A stretch of DNA of 64,000 nucleotides, taken from Shimia abyssi (GTDB lineage Bacteria > Pseudomonadota > Alphaproteobacteria > Rhodobacterales > Rhodobacteraceae). Where the stretch lies: positions 186,001 to 250,000 of the forward strand of contig NZ_PYGJ01000004.1 in the NCBI RefSeq assembly GCF_003014475.1, given 5' to 3'. Both the position numbers and the translations under genes were made by a program. This document shows, piece by piece, positions 1-8,855 of this stretch. The notes under the pieces were generated by a model. It was not told the origin of the DNA and did no database searches. It worked only from the letters and a program-made list of their open reading frames with translations. The stretch's first letter is position 1; every line of letters starts with the position of its first letter.

Positions 1-462
1 TCAGAGGGGGAAAATCGACATTCCGGAGTTTTTGTTCATTTTCAATCTATGAAGGTTACGTTGAACCAGTAATCGTCCGTTGCTCATAACACTAACAAAT
101 TCCTGTAGGTTCTGACGCCACACAGGTTAGACAATTTCGACATCACTTTTCTCACCGCTGACGGGTTCGTTTCATCTGCATGAACGTTCACAATTGCGCT
201 AATGTTATCGCCTAAAGGGGTAAAGCCTCAGTTAACCGAGCTTTACCGCTGCAAAACCTTCCTGTTCGAAATTTATTCGGGAATGATAAAGCTTTAGCAA
301 AACGGCTGGCCCGATCGCAGCAATGGCAACAAGCTCCTGCAATCGATAACGGGGCACCCGTTTCAATGAATTCACGCCTTTGGTCGATGCCGCCGTCGAA
401 GTTGGGCTTGCAAAGTGCTCCTGACGCTTGCGATGATCCAACAAAAAAATCCGCCTGTTCGG
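1..462. other. Intergenic stretch without a recognisable gene
   Basis: I found no convincing coding region, tRNA or repeat here on either strand. The short open frames show no recognisable protein pattern. The stretch lies downstream of the preT-preA operon terminator and probably belongs to the intergenic space of a gene to the left of the window. Confidence 0.5.
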
Positions 463-499
463 CAAAAAAACACCCGCCGCAGTTTAACCGGCAGGTGTT
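463..499 (-). terminator. Rho-independent terminator of preT-preA
   Basis: On the minus strand an 11-bp stem (489-499 pairing with 469-479, one G-T wobble) with a loop of about 9 bases is followed by a run of seven T. It lies about 75 bases after the preA stop codon, so it should end the preT-preA transcript. Confidence 0.85.
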
Positions 500-572
500 G
501 TGGAAAACGATGTTCCCCTGAGACGCTTTACCCCGTAGGGTGCCGCATTCCAGATCTGACCAAGAGCAAACC

Positions 573-1877
573 CTATTCCGCAGCCTGTGCTGACGGGTTG
601 TTGGGATGCGTGGTCCAATTGCCGTAATCCGGGGCCACTGGTTGGCCGGTGCGCTCGTCCATCTCGCCCGCTTCCAGCGTGCGCATGGTGATGCAGCCTT
701 CGACCGGGCAAACATTCACGCACAGATTACAGGCGACGCATTCGTCATCCTTAACCGTAAAGGTGCGATCCTCGGACATGGCGATGGCCTGATGCGAGGT
801 GTCCTCGCACGCCGCATAGCAGCGTCCACATTTGATGCAATCATCCTGATTAATAACTGCCTTGGTCACATGATTGAGGTTCAGGTATTGCCAGTCGGTT
901 ACGTTTGGCGTGGCCATGCCGACAAAATCGGCGGTGCTTTCATAACCCTTTTCATCCATCCACTGGCTGAGGCCGGAAATCATCTCTTGCACGATTTTGA
1001 AGCCATAGGTCATTGCAGCCGTGCAGACCTGCACATTGCCTGCGCCCAGCGCCATGAATTCAGCCGCATCGCGCCACGTGGTGATGCCGCCAATACCCGA
1101 GATTGGCAAACGCGCTGTGGCCGGATTGCGCGCGATTTCAGCCACCATGTTCATCGCAATTGGCTTCACCGCCGGGCCGCAATAGCCGCCATGCGTGCCC
1201 TTGCCATCGATCATCGGCTCCGGGCTCATCATGTCCAGATCGACCGAAGTGATCGAGTTGATCGTGTTGATCAGGCTGACCGCATCCGCACCACCCTTGA
1301 GCGCCGCTTCGGCTGGGTAGAGCACATTGGTGATATTGGGGGTCAGTTTGACAATCACCGGCAGATCCGTTGCCTCTTTGCACCAGCGCGCGACCATTTC
1401 GATGTATTCAGGCACCTGCCCTACGGCAGAGCCCATGCCACGCTCGGCCATGCCATGTGGACAGCCAAAGTTCAGCTCGAACCCGTCACACCCAGTCTCC
1501 GCAATCATGGGCAGGATGCGTTTCCACTCATCCTCTTCGCAGGGCACCATGACGGACGCGATCAAGGCGTGATCGGGATAGTCGCGCTTGACCCGCAACA
1601 TCTCCTCAAGGTTCACCTCAAGTGGGCGATCCGTGATCAACTCGATATTGTTCAAGCCCAGCAACCGGCGATCCGCGCCAAAAATCGCGCCATAACGCGG
1701 GCCATTCACATTGACGACGGGCGGCCCCTCGGCCCCCAACGTTTTCCAGACAACACCACCCCAGCCCGCTTCAAAGGCACGGCGTACGTTGTATTCCTTG
1801 TCCGTAGGTGGCGCAGACGCGAGCCAGAACGGGTTTGGGGATTTGATCCCGACAAAGTCACTTTCGAGATTGGCCAT
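573..1877 (-). CDS. preA: NAD-dependent dihydropyrimidine dehydrogenase subunit PreA
   Basis: This 434-residue protein is the catalytic FMN/iron-sulfur subunit that reduces uracil and thymine to dihydropyrimidines, the first step of reductive pyrimidine breakdown in the cytoplasm. The N-terminal TIM barrel is dihydroorotate-dehydrogenase-like and carries NFGCPHGM, where the Cys matches the catalytic acid of the family. Two 4Fe-4S motifs follow near residues 340-390 (CIKCGRCYAAC and CVACNLCVNVC). Length fits PreA. It lies 18 bases after preT, so the two subunits are co-transcribed. No dihydropyrimidinase or ureidopropionase gene is visible next to them, so the later steps must be encoded elsewhere. 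Confidence 0.95.
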   Translation of the reverse strand: MANLESDFVGIKSPNPFWLASAPPTDKEYNVRRAFEAGWGGVVWKTLGAEGPPVVNVNGPRYGAIFGADRRLLGLNNIELITDRPLEVNLEEMLRVKRDYPDHALIASVMVPCEEDEWKRILPMIAETGCDGFELNFGCPHGMAERGMGSAVGQVPEYIEMVARWCKEATDLPVIVKLTPNITNVLYPAEAALKGGADAVSLINTINSITSVDLDMMSPEPMIDGKGTHGGYCGPAVKPIAMNMVAEIARNPATARLPISGIGGITTWRDAAEFMALGAGNVQVCTAAMTYGFKIVQEMISGLSQWMDEKGYESTADFVGMATPNVTDWQYLNLNHVTKAVINQDDCIKCGRCYAACEDTSHQAIAMSEDRTFTVKDDECVACNLCVNVCPVEGCITMRTLEAGEMDERTGQPVAPDYGNWTTHPNNPSAQAAE

Positions 1878-1895
1878 TTTGCTTATCTCCCTGTT

Positions 1896-3218
1896 TTACA
1901 CCGACAGCGCGGCGTGAATATCTTCGGCGGCGTCACGCCCTTCGGCCACGGCCGTCACGGTCAGGTCATCGCCACCCGTGGCACAGTCGCCCCCGGCCCA
2001 GACACCGTCGACGCTGCTGCGCCCGGTGCCGTCCACCGCAATCTTACCACGCTCCAACGCCGGAAGCCCCTCGCCCTCAAGCGTTTGGCCAATTGCCTTG
2101 AAAACCTGATCCGCCTGCAGCCGGATCACCTGACCCGTGGGGTTCAGATCATCATCCGTGTACTCAAATTCGATCTCGCGCACGGTACCATTGCCGATGA
2201 CCGCCTTGGGGGAGGCGTTGGTCACGATCCGCACCCCTTTGGAGGCTGCCAGATCCTGCTCAAACGCAGAGGCGTTCATCCGGTCGCGCCCACGGCGGTA
2301 AACCAGCGAAACGTTGAGCGCGCCAAGCAGTTTCGCCTGCACAGCCGCATCCACCGCCGTCATACCGCCGCCAATCACAACCACATCACGCCCGATGGGC
2401 AGCGTGGTCAGATCGTCGGACTGACGCAGATCCGCAATGAAATCCACAGCCGCCTCGATACCGTCCTTATCCTCGCCATCAACACCAAGTGCGTTGACAC
2501 CGCCAAGGCCAATACCCAGGAACACCGCGTCGAAGTCTGCCTTGAGCTGGTCCAGCGACAGGCCGCCGCCCAGTCGCTTGCCAGTCTCCAGCGTAATCCC
2601 GCCAATCTGCATCAGCCAGTCAACTTCGCGGGTGGCAAAGCTGTCGACCGATTTGTAAGCGGCGATGCCAAATTCATTTAGCCCGCCCGCCTTGGCCCGC
2701 GCATCATACAACGTCACGTCATGGCCATACATCGCCAGCCGGTGCGCCGCAGACAGGCCCGCAGGCCCAGCGCCCACCACAGCCACACGTTTGCCTGTAG
2801 GGGCATCGCGCTCAAACGGATGCACGCCGCTGTCCATCAGCGTGTCGGTGGCAAACCGCTGCAACCGGCCAATCTCAACCGGCTTGCCTTCGGCCACCTC
2901 GCGCACACAGACCTCTTCACAGAGTGTTTCAGTTGGGCAGACCCGTGCGCACATGCCACCCAGAATGTTCTGACTCAGGATCGTGCGCGCCGCCGCCTCG
3001 GGCGTTCCGGTGGCGATCTGGCGGATAAATAATGGAATATCAATATCTGTCGGGCACGCTGTCATACAGGGCGCGTCGTGACAGAAATAACAACGATCCG
3101 CGGCGACCAACGCCTCGTGATCATCCAGACGGGGATGCAGATCCCCAAAATTCTCGGCAATCTGCGCAGACGCCAAGCGGCCTGCGGTGATACCTTCGCT
3201 GAACGGTGTTTTGGACAT
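1896..3218 (-). CDS. preT: NAD(P)-dependent dihydropyrimidine dehydrogenase subunit PreT
   Basis: This 440-residue flavoprotein is the electron-input partner of PreA and resembles the small subunit of glutamate synthase. The N-terminal part has Cys clusters (CYFCHDAPCMTACP, then CARVCPTETLCEEVC) for 4Fe-4S centres. An FAD-binding dinucleotide motif (VGAGPAGLSAA) sits near residue 150 and a second Rossmann motif (VIGGGMTAVDAA) near residue 280 for NAD(P)H. It is the first gene of the preT-preA operon. The start ATG at 3218 has a GGAG-type ribosome site just upstream. Confidence 0.95.
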   Translation of the reverse strand: MSKTPFSEGITAGRLASAQIAENFGDLHPRLDDHEALVAADRCYFCHDAPCMTACPTDIDIPLFIRQIATGTPEAAARTILSQNILGGMCARVCPTETLCEEVCVREVAEGKPVEIGRLQRFATDTLMDSGVHPFERDAPTGKRVAVVGAGPAGLSAAHRLAMYGHDVTLYDARAKAGGLNEFGIAAYKSVDSFATREVDWLMQIGGITLETGKRLGGGLSLDQLKADFDAVFLGIGLGGVNALGVDGEDKDGIEAAVDFIADLRQSDDLTTLPIGRDVVVIGGGMTAVDAAVQAKLLGALNVSLVYRRGRDRMNASAFEQDLAASKGVRIVTNASPKAVIGNGTVREIEFEYTDDDLNPTGQVIRLQADQVFKAIGQTLEGEGLPALERGKIAVDGTGRSSVDGVWAGGDCATGGDDLTVTAVAEGRDAAEDIHAALSV

Positions 3219-3520
3219 GAACCCTCCCCATACACCCTGTTTGGCTACGATCTCAGGCTGGCATAGGGTAATTTTTTTATCAACTGGTAAAATTTAAAAT
3301 GTGAACATATGCCACCAATTGCCCAAATTCTCATCGGAATTTATCGGCCCAAACCGTTTCGTCGCATAACTTTTACTTGCATGAATGCTTTTTCAGGGTC
3401 ATTCAAAACGGGCAAGTTACGACATTCGACCATCTGCTCCACTTCCGGCTCAGTCCATCGAACATGTGACAAGGCCGGGCTGCCGCATGCTGCGGGCAGC
3501 ATGATTGAGGAGAGACGGAT
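3219..3520. other. preT/csp intergenic region with hairpin before csp
   Basis: The 302 bases between the divergent preT and cold-shock genes must hold both promoters and the csp 5' leader. A hairpin (GCTGCC paired with GGCAGC, extended by GCA/TGC, about 3479-3501) ends just before the csp ribosome site GAGGAG at about 3506-3512. AT-rich tracts near 3265-3300 are plausible promoter material for preT. No gene is visible. Confidence 0.4.
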
Positions 3521-3727
3521 ATGGCCACTGGCACCGTTAAATGGTTCAACACCACCAAAGGTTACGGGTTTATTGCGCCCGACGATGGCGGCAATGACAT
3601 CTTTGTTCACATTTCTGCCGTTGAGCGTTCGGGCCTGACCGGTCTGGCGGATAACCAGAAAGTAAAATACGAACTGCGCGCAGGCCGTGATGGTCGCGAA
3701 AGCGCGGTGGATATCGAAGCCGTTTGA
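3521..3727 (+). CDS. Cold-shock domain protein (CspA family)
   Basis: This 68-residue protein is a single cold-shock OB-fold that binds single-stranded RNA and DNA and acts as an RNA chaperone. The start [18 protein letters not shown] contains RNP1 (KGYGFI), and RNP2 is seen as DIFVHI near residues 28-33. It has a strong ribosome site (GAGGAGAG) and is transcribed alone, divergent from preT. Other cold-shock paralogues are usual in these bacteria, so the number of the paralogue is not assigned. Confidence 0.95.
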   Translation: MATGTVKWFNTTKGYGFIAPDDGGNDIFVHISAVERSGLTGLADNQKVKYELRAGRDGRESAVDIEAV

Positions 3728-3755
3728 GGTTTCTATCTGACGTATAGAATGAACC

Positions 3756-3787
3756 GGGCGTCCCATCGCGGGCGCTCGCTTTTTGTT
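3756..3787 (+). terminator. Probable terminator of the cold-shock gene
   Basis: A short GC-rich stem (GCGTCC with GGGCGC, one wobble pair) is followed shortly by a T-rich run (CTTTTTGTTT). It lies about 30 bases after the csp stop and before the convergent SRAP gene. Confidence 0.5.
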
Positions 3788-3812
3788 TGAGCCGCGCGTG
3801 ATTGGGACCGGC

Positions 3813-4424
3813 TTATGGCCCCTGCCAATCCACATCGTTTGCCTGCTCGATGGTCAGCCGTCCTTGGGACCAGGGCACCATCAAAGGGGTGACTTCTGCT
3901 TCTGATCCGGTGAGCCAGAGCGGCGTATCCTCCCGCGATAGTAACACACCCATACGGTGATGAATGGGTTCGACATCGGTGTTTGGTGGGCAGGTAATGG
4001 TTGCCACCTGAGCCACCTCGCGCCCGCCGGGTGCATTCCAGACATCAGTGATCGCGGCAAAAATCAAAGGCTCGCCCCCAAAGAGACGCCACGCGGTTTT
4101 TCGGCGTTTTTCACCGGTCCATTCATACCAGCCATCTACAATTACAACAGCGCGCCCAACGCCGATGAAGGCGCTTTTGTCAAACACCGATTCAGAGCGG
4201 GCGTTCACGATGGTTTCCATCACCGGACGTCCCCGCGCATTGACCCGCCCCACGGGAATGATGCCCCAACGCATCCGTTGAAAGCCCGCCTGCGTCAGGC
4301 ACACGATGTCCTGCCCGGGCGCAATATTGCGGCGCGGCGGCTCCTCAAGCCCCGGCGGGCTTTCCTCGCCCAGCCAAGCGGCAACCTCATCCATTGGCGT
4401 TGTCAGAAACAGACGGCCCGGCAT
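3813..4424 (-). CDS. SRAP (YedK/HMCES-like) protein lacking the catalytic Cys2
   Basis: This 203-residue protein belongs to the SOS-response-associated peptidase family, which forms a thiazolidine crosslink to abasic sites in single-stranded DNA through Cys2 after removal of Met1. The family pattern is clear: NARSE at 74-78, the GWYEW box with Glu101, and PIHHRM with His155/156. The N-terminus however reads MPGR instead of the nearly universal MCGR, so the crosslinking cysteine is absent. The codon before the ATG is the in-frame TGA of tesA, so no other start can supply a Cys. It may be a non-crosslinking paralogue that still binds abasic or damaged DNA. It is probably co-translated with tesA. 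Confidence 0.9.
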   Translation of the reverse strand: MPGRLFLTTPMDEVAAWLGEESPPGLEEPPRRNIAPGQDIVCLTQAGFQRMRWGIIPVGRVNARGRPVMETIVNARSESVFDKSAFIGVGRAVVIVDGWYEWTGEKRRKTAWRLFGGEPLIFAAITDVWNAPGGREVAQVATITCPPNTDVEPIHHRMGVLLSREDTPLWLTGSEAEVTPLMVPWSQGRLTIEQANDVDWQGP

Positions 4425-5087
4425 TCACTCAACTGCCGCGATCAGCCTCAGCACATGCGGCCCAAGCGCGTCGACAATACGTGTCACCCCATCTGAATTG
4501 GGGTGCAACCCATCGCCCTGCATCACACCGGGTAAATCATCAGGTGCCACATCGCGCAGCCCCGCAAAGAAATCCGGCGCCAGTAACGTTTCGTACTCAT
4601 TTGCAAGGTCAGGATACATTCCGTCAAAGGCGGCCTTGTACTCCGCCCCATAGTTGAGAGGCGCCGTCATGCCCACTAGCATCACTTCGACCCCCTTGGC
4701 CTGTGCGGCCTCGATAATGCCTGCCAGATTGCTCCGGCTCAGCGCCGGGTCAAACGCGCGCAACACGTCGTTGCCGCCCAAGGCCACGATCAGTGCTTCC
4801 ACATCCGGTGTCAGGGTCCAGTCCACCCGCGCCAACCCGCCTTGGGTCGTATCTCCGGACACGCCGGCATTGATCAACCGCACCTCGGCGCCTTGCGCGT
4901 TGAGCCAGCCTTGCAGCTGCGGTACAAACCCATCCTCAAGCGCCAATCCGTACCCATGGGTCAGGCTGTCGCCCAGCGCTGCCACGACCACAGGTTCAGC
5001 AATTGCCGTGCCACACAGAAAAAGACCAAGCCCCAGCGCCTTGCCCCCGGTTCTCACGCACCCATATAGTTCTGCAAACACTTTCAA
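4425..5087 (-). CDS. tesA: Arylesterase / lysophospholipase, SGNH (GDSL) hydrolase TesA
   Basis: This is a secreted SGNH-fold esterase or thioesterase I. The blocks are GDSLTHGYG (nucleophile Ser), GGND (block III) and DGLHPNSDG (catalytic Asp and His). A hydrophobic signal sequence ending near AIA-EP precedes the domain. The listed start is TTG with GGAGG 8 bases upstream. An internal GTG giving MRTGGKALGL would produce a tidier signal peptide and is a fair alternative. It is divergent from ybbA with only 15 bases between the starts, the conserved tesA/ybbA-ybbP arrangement. The stop is directly followed by the SRAP start. Confidence 0.9.
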   Translation of the reverse strand: MKVFAELYGCVRTGGKALGLGLFLCGTAIAEPVVVAALGDSLTHGYGLALEDGFVPQLQGWLNAQGAEVRLINAGVSGDTTQGGLARVDWTLTPDVEALIVALGGNDVLRAFDPALSRSNLAGIIEAAQAKGVEVMLVGMTAPLNYGAEYKAAFDGMYPDLANEYETLLAPDFFAGLRDVAPDDLPGVMQGDGLHPNSDGVTRIVDALGPHVLRLIAAVE

Positions 5088-5102
5088 CAGGCGGCCCTCC
5101 GA

Positions 5103-5789
5103 ATGACATCCATACTCTCTCTAAAAGATGCGGCTTTGGCGCTGGATAGCAATGCCGGACGTGTGGAAATTTTGCACGGCATCTCGCTGGAGGTTCAAAA
5201 GGGCGAGACATTGGCGCTGGTTGGGCCCTCCGGATCGGGCAAATCCTCGCTATTGATGCTGATGGGTGGGCTGGAGCGCGCCACTGGCGGTCAGATCAAC
5301 GCGCTCGGCAAAGATCTGAGCACCATGTCCGAAGACGCGCTGGCCCGGTTTCGGCGCGAAAATATGGGTGTGGTGTTTCAGAACTTTCACCTTATCCCCA
5401 CGATGACCGCGTTGGAAAATGTCGCGACACCGCTGGAACTGGCCGGTCACCGCGATGCGTTACACCGCGCCGGCACCGAGCTAGAGGCGGTCGGGCTGGC
5501 CCACCGCGCCGATCACTACCCCAGCCAGATGTCAGGCGGAGAGCAACAGCGCGTGGCGCTGGCACGTGCGTCGGCACCTGCGCCTCAAATCCTGCTGGCG
5601 GATGAACCTACCGGCAACCTCGATCAGAGCACGGGCGAGGTCATTATGGACCTGCTGTTTGAAATGCACGCCAAGCGAGGCACCACGCTGGTGCTTGTCA
5701 CCCACTCCAACACATTGGCGCGTCGATGCGGGCGGGTGATCCGCCTGCGCGACGGACAAGTGGCACCGCAATCGGACGCCGCCGCATGA
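5103..5789 (+). CDS. ybbA: ABC transporter ATP-binding protein, YbbA/LolD type
   Basis: This 228-residue ATPase carries Walker A (GPSGSGKSS, near 42-50), a Q-loop (VFQNFHLIPTMTALENV), the signature MSGGEQQRVALARA and Walker B (ILLADEPTGNLD). The GNLDQ context is typical of the LolD/MacB/YbbA group that drives mechanotransmission-type permeases. Its stop overlaps the start of the permease gene (ATGA), so the two form one transporter. Family members act on lipids or lipoproteins at the inner membrane. The exact substrate is not known. Confidence 0.95.
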   Translation: MTSILSLKDAALALDSNAGRVEILHGISLEVQKGETLALVGPSGSGKSSLLMLMGGLERATGGQINALGKDLSTMSEDALARFRRENMGVVFQNFHLIPTMTALENVATPLELAGHRDALHRAGTELEAVGLAHRADHYPSQMSGGEQQRVALARASAPAPQILLADEPTGNLDQSTGEVIMDLLFEMHAKRGTTLVLVTHSNTLARRCGRVIRLRDGQVAPQSDAAA

Positions 5790-8311
5790 GCCTTGCGCAC
5801 GCTGCCCGCCTCGCCCGTCGTGAAATCCGTGGCGGTCTGCGCGGCTTTGCCGTTTTTCTTGCCTGTCTCGCGCTTGGCGTGGCCACCATCGCCGCCATCG
5901 GTTCGGTACGCGCCGCGATCGAGGCCGGTTTGTCGGCCGAGGGAGCTGCCCTCCTTGGGGGCGACGCCGAAATGAGCTTTACCTATCGGCGCGCAAACGA
6001 TGATGAGCGCGCATGGATGGCCCGGAACGCCACAACCGCATCCGAAATCATCGATTTCCGCTCGATGGTTGTTGTGCCACGCGGGGATGACGCCGAGCGC
6101 GCACTGACCCAGATCAAAGCCGTCGACAGCGCTTATCCGCTGGTCGGGTCGGTCACACTCGCCCCTGCCATGCCGCTCGAAACCGCGCTGGCTGGCGCCG
6201 TCGACCTGCCCGGCGCAGTTATGCAAACACTTCTGGCGGACCGGCTCGGACTTGCGGTTGGAGATACGTTCAAGCTGGGCCAGCAGGATTTTGTCCTGAT
6301 GGCTGAACTTATCCGCGAACCGGACAGTTCCGGTGGCTTTGGTCTTGCACCACGGACAATTGTGGGCACGCCGGGATTGGCCAATTCAGGCCTGCTGGCA
6401 CCGGGAACATTGTTTGACGCGCATTATCGTCTAACCCTGCCGCAACCTGCTGACCTTGCCGCATTAGAGGGAGATGCGCGCGCACAGTTTGAAACCACCG
6501 GGTTGCGCTGGCGCGACAGCCGCAATGGTGCGCCAGGTATCACCCGCTTTGTCGATCGGTTCGGTGCCTTTCTGGTACTTGTCGGCCTAGCCGGGCTGGC
6601 CGTTGGAGGCGTAGGAGTGTCCACCGCGATCCGCGCCTATCTGGCTCGCAAAACCGAAGTCATTGCCATCCTGCGCGCGCTTGGTGCAGAACGCAGCACT
6701 ATTTTCCTGACCTATTTCCTGCAAATCGGCATGGTGGCCACCATTGGTATTGCAGCGGGCCTGTTGATTGGTGCGCTGACCCCAATCCTGCTGGCCCCGC
6801 TGATCCTGTCGGTTCTGCCCTTTCCAGCCGTGTTCACGCTTTACCCGCTGCCGCTGTTTGAGGCGGCACTCTATGGCGCGCTGACTGCGGCGATCTTTAC
6901 TCTGTGGCCACTGGCCCGGATCGAGGATGTCCGCCCCACCTCTCTATTCCGTGACGCATTGGATGCGCGCGCCACTCTGCCCGCGGCGCGCTATTTGTTG
7001 TCCGTCGGCATCCTGCTGGCATTGCTTGTCTCTGTTGCGGCGTGGCTCTCGGGTTCTACGACCCTGACACTTTGGTTTGCGGTTGGCGTGGTGGCGGCAA
7101 TGGTATTTCTCTCGCTCGCCGCCCTTGGCTTGCGCCTGTTCATTCGCTTTGTCTCGCGCCGCACCCGGCCCACACCTCCGATCACTTGGGCGCTCAACGC
7201 CATTGCCCGTTCCCGCGAGGCGACAACACCGGTTGTGCTGTCACTTGGCCTTGGCCTCTCGGTGCTGGCCACGGTAGGACAGGTCGATGGCAACCTGCGC
7301 AACGCCATCGCCCGCGATTTGCCTGATGTTGCGCCCTCGTTCTTTTTTGTCGACATCCAGAAAGACCAGATGCCCGACTTTCAAGCCCGTCTTGATGCGG
7401 ATAAAGCCGTCACCAAGGTCGAAAGCGCCCCCATGCTGCGTGGCGTGATCACCCGGATCAATGACCGCCCGGCGCGCGAGGTGGCAGGCGATCACTGGGT
7501 CATTCGCGGGGATCGGGGCATCACCTATTCCGCCGCCCTGCCCGAAAATACGACCCTGACAGCGGGGCAATGGTGGTCCGAAGACTATGCGGGCGACACC
7601 CAGATCAGCTTTGCCGACGAAGAAGCCGTTGAGATGGGTTTGAAACTTGGGGACACCATGACCGTCAATGTGCTGGGTCGCGACATCACCGGCACCATCA
7701 CAAGCTTTCGCGAGGTCGACTTTTCGACCGCAGGTATGGGGTTTGTCATTGCCATGAACCCCAGCGCGCTGGCCGGTGCGCCGCATAGTTTTATTGCCAC
7801 GGTTTATGCCGAAGAGCCCGCCGAGGCCGGGTTGATGCGCGATCTGTCCAACGCCATGCCCAATATCACCGCAATCCACGTGCGCGAAGCTGTTGGACGG
7901 GTGTCTGACCTTGTGGGTCAGTTGGCCAACGCCACCACCTATGGCGCAGCAGCAATTTTGCTGACCGGTTTCCTTGTCATCATCGGCGCCGCAGCCGCTG
8001 GCCAACAGGGCCGCACATACGAGGCAGCTGTGCTCAAAACCGTGGGGGCCTTGCGCGGCCAGATCCTGACCAGCTTTGCCCTGCGCGCTGCCCTCCTCGG
8101 TGCCGCTGCCGGGCTTGTCGCGCTGGCCGTGGGACTAACGGGGGCATGGGCGGTGATGGTCTTTGTCATGGAAGGCGAGTTCGAGGTGATCTGGTCCAAC
8201 GCGATTACCGTGGTTTTGGCCGGGTTGCTGGCCAATGTGCTGGCTGGGCTTGCGTTTTCGCTCCCCTCGCTCGGCATTCGCCCGGCGCGCATCCTGCGCG
8301 CGCGGGATTGA
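5786..8311 (+). CDS. ybbP: ABC transporter permease, YbbP (FtsX-domain) type
   Basis: This 841-residue inner-membrane protein has an N-terminal transmembrane helix after SLAHAARLARREIRGG, a large periplasmic region, and two sets of FtsX-type helices (near residues 245-390 and 690-835), plus helices near 405-460. The size and layout match YbbP, the partner of YbbA. I chose the ATG at 5786, which overlaps the ybbA stop codon. The upstream frame beginning at 5726 lies inside ybbA and has no ribosome site. The function is inferred to be lipid or hydrophobic-substrate handling, in line with the adjacent lysophospholipase TesA. Confidence 0.93.
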   Translation: MSLAHAARLARREIRGGLRGFAVFLACLALGVATIAAIGSVRAAIEAGLSAEGAALLGGDAEMSFTYRRANDDERAWMARNATTASEIIDFRSMVVVPRGDDAERALTQIKAVDSAYPLVGSVTLAPAMPLETALAGAVDLPGAVMQTLLADRLGLAVGDTFKLGQQDFVLMAELIREPDSSGGFGLAPRTIVGTPGLANSGLLAPGTLFDAHYRLTLPQPADLAALEGDARAQFETTGLRWRDSRNGAPGITRFVDRFGAFLVLVGLAGLAVGGVGVSTAIRAYLARKTEVIAILRALGAERSTIFLTYFLQIGMVATIGIAAGLLIGALTPILLAPLILSVLPFPAVFTLYPLPLFEAALYGALTAAIFTLWPLARIEDVRPTSLFRDALDARATLPAARYLLSVGILLALLVSVAAWLSGSTTLTLWFAVGVVAAMVFLSLAALGLRLFIRFVSRRTRPTPPITWALNAIARSREATTPVVLSLGLGLSVLATVGQVDGNLRNAIARDLPDVAPSFFFVDIQKDQMPDFQARLDADKAVTKVESAPMLRGVITRINDRPAREVAGDHWVIRGDRGITYSAALPENTTLTAGQWWSEDYAGDTQISFADEEAVEMGLKLGDTMTVNVLGRDITGTITSFREVDFSTAGMGFVIAMNPSALAGAPHSFIATVYAEEPAEAGLMRDLSNAMPNITAIHVREAVGRVSDLVGQLANATTYGAAAILLTGFLVIIGAAAAGQQGRTYEAAVLKTVGALRGQILTSFALRAALLGAAAGLVALAVGLTGAWAVMVFVMEGEFEVIWSNAITVVLAGLLANVLAGLAFSLPSLGIRPARILRARD

Positions 8312-8365
8312 GGCGCCAAAGACTGAGCGCACCCAGTTGACCGCAACGGTGTATCTGAATGCAGG

Positions 8366-8390
8366 AAAGGCCCCGATTTCGGGGCCTTTT
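8366..8390. terminator. Bidirectional terminator between ybbP and gcvH
   Basis: The hairpin has a near-perfect stem (AAAGGCCCC paired with GGGGCCTTT, loop GATTTC) flanked by A on one side and T on the other. It lies between two convergent genes and can serve both. Confidence 0.85.
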
Positions 8391-8401
8391 GTCTGTAATC
8401 G

Positions 8402-8761
8402 TCAGCCGATAAACTTTTTGTACTCAGCTTCGTCCATATAGTCGTCCATCTGGCTAACGTCGTCGGCCTTGATCTTGAAAAACCACGCCTCGCCTTGTGG
8501 ATCGTCATTTACCTTGCCCGGTTCCGAAACGATGGCTTCGTTCACTTCGACAATCTCGCCATCAATTGGGGCGAGAATATCGGACGCGGCCTTGACGCTT
8601 TCGAGCACACAGATCTCGTCATCTTTGGAAACAGTGTCACCGGCTTCGGGCAGTTCGACAAACACCACATCACCTAGTTGTTCGCTCGCGTGCTCGGTGA
8701 TGCCCACAACGATCAGCCCGTCCTCTTCGCGCAGCCATTCGTGTTCTTCGGTAAATTTCAT
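8402..8761 (-). CDS. gcvH: Glycine cleavage system H protein
   Basis: This 119-residue lipoyl carrier shuttles the aminomethyl group between the P, T and L proteins of the glycine cleavage system. The sequence starts [10 protein letters not shown] and has the lipoylation site ESVKAASD with Lys57. The full length fits the family. A ribosome site AGGAG lies just upstream. Neither gcvT nor gcvP is adjacent, which is unusual because the three are commonly clustered. A glycine riboswitch occupies the 5' leader, so the gene is likely induced by glycine. Confidence 0.97.
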   Translation of the reverse strand: MKFTEEHEWLREEDGLIVVGITEHASEQLGDVVFVELPEAGDTVSKDDEICVLESVKAASDILAPIDGEIVEVNEAIVSEPGKVNDDPQGEAWFFKIKADDVSQMDDYMDEAEYKKFIG

Positions 8762-8789
8762 TGCCTAGTCTCCTGATGTTTGGCGAGGT

Positions 8790-8855
8790 CCCACAGCCAG
8801 AGAGTTTCCGCAGCGGTTGCGCCTTTGGCAACGGACAAATCCGGCTCTCCCTGAC
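8790..8855 (-). promoter_or_regulatory. Glycine riboswitch aptamer upstream of gcvH
   Basis: Read on the minus strand, the leader contains the conserved core of the glycine aptamer: GGGAGAG (8851-8845), then GCCAAAGGCGCAACCGC (8829-8813), then GGAAACTCTC (8809-8800), in the right order and spacing, and the GAGAG and CTCTC segments pair to close the P1 stem. Only one aptamer is clear. The element ends about 35 bases before the gcvH start, so control could act on translation or transcription. Confidence 0.85.

Noticed and set aside
606-2681. A 691-codon open frame on the plus strand opposite preA and preT
   Set aside because: It is antisense to two clear genes with conserved Fe-S and flavin motifs, has no recognisable domain, and reflects GC-rich codon use.
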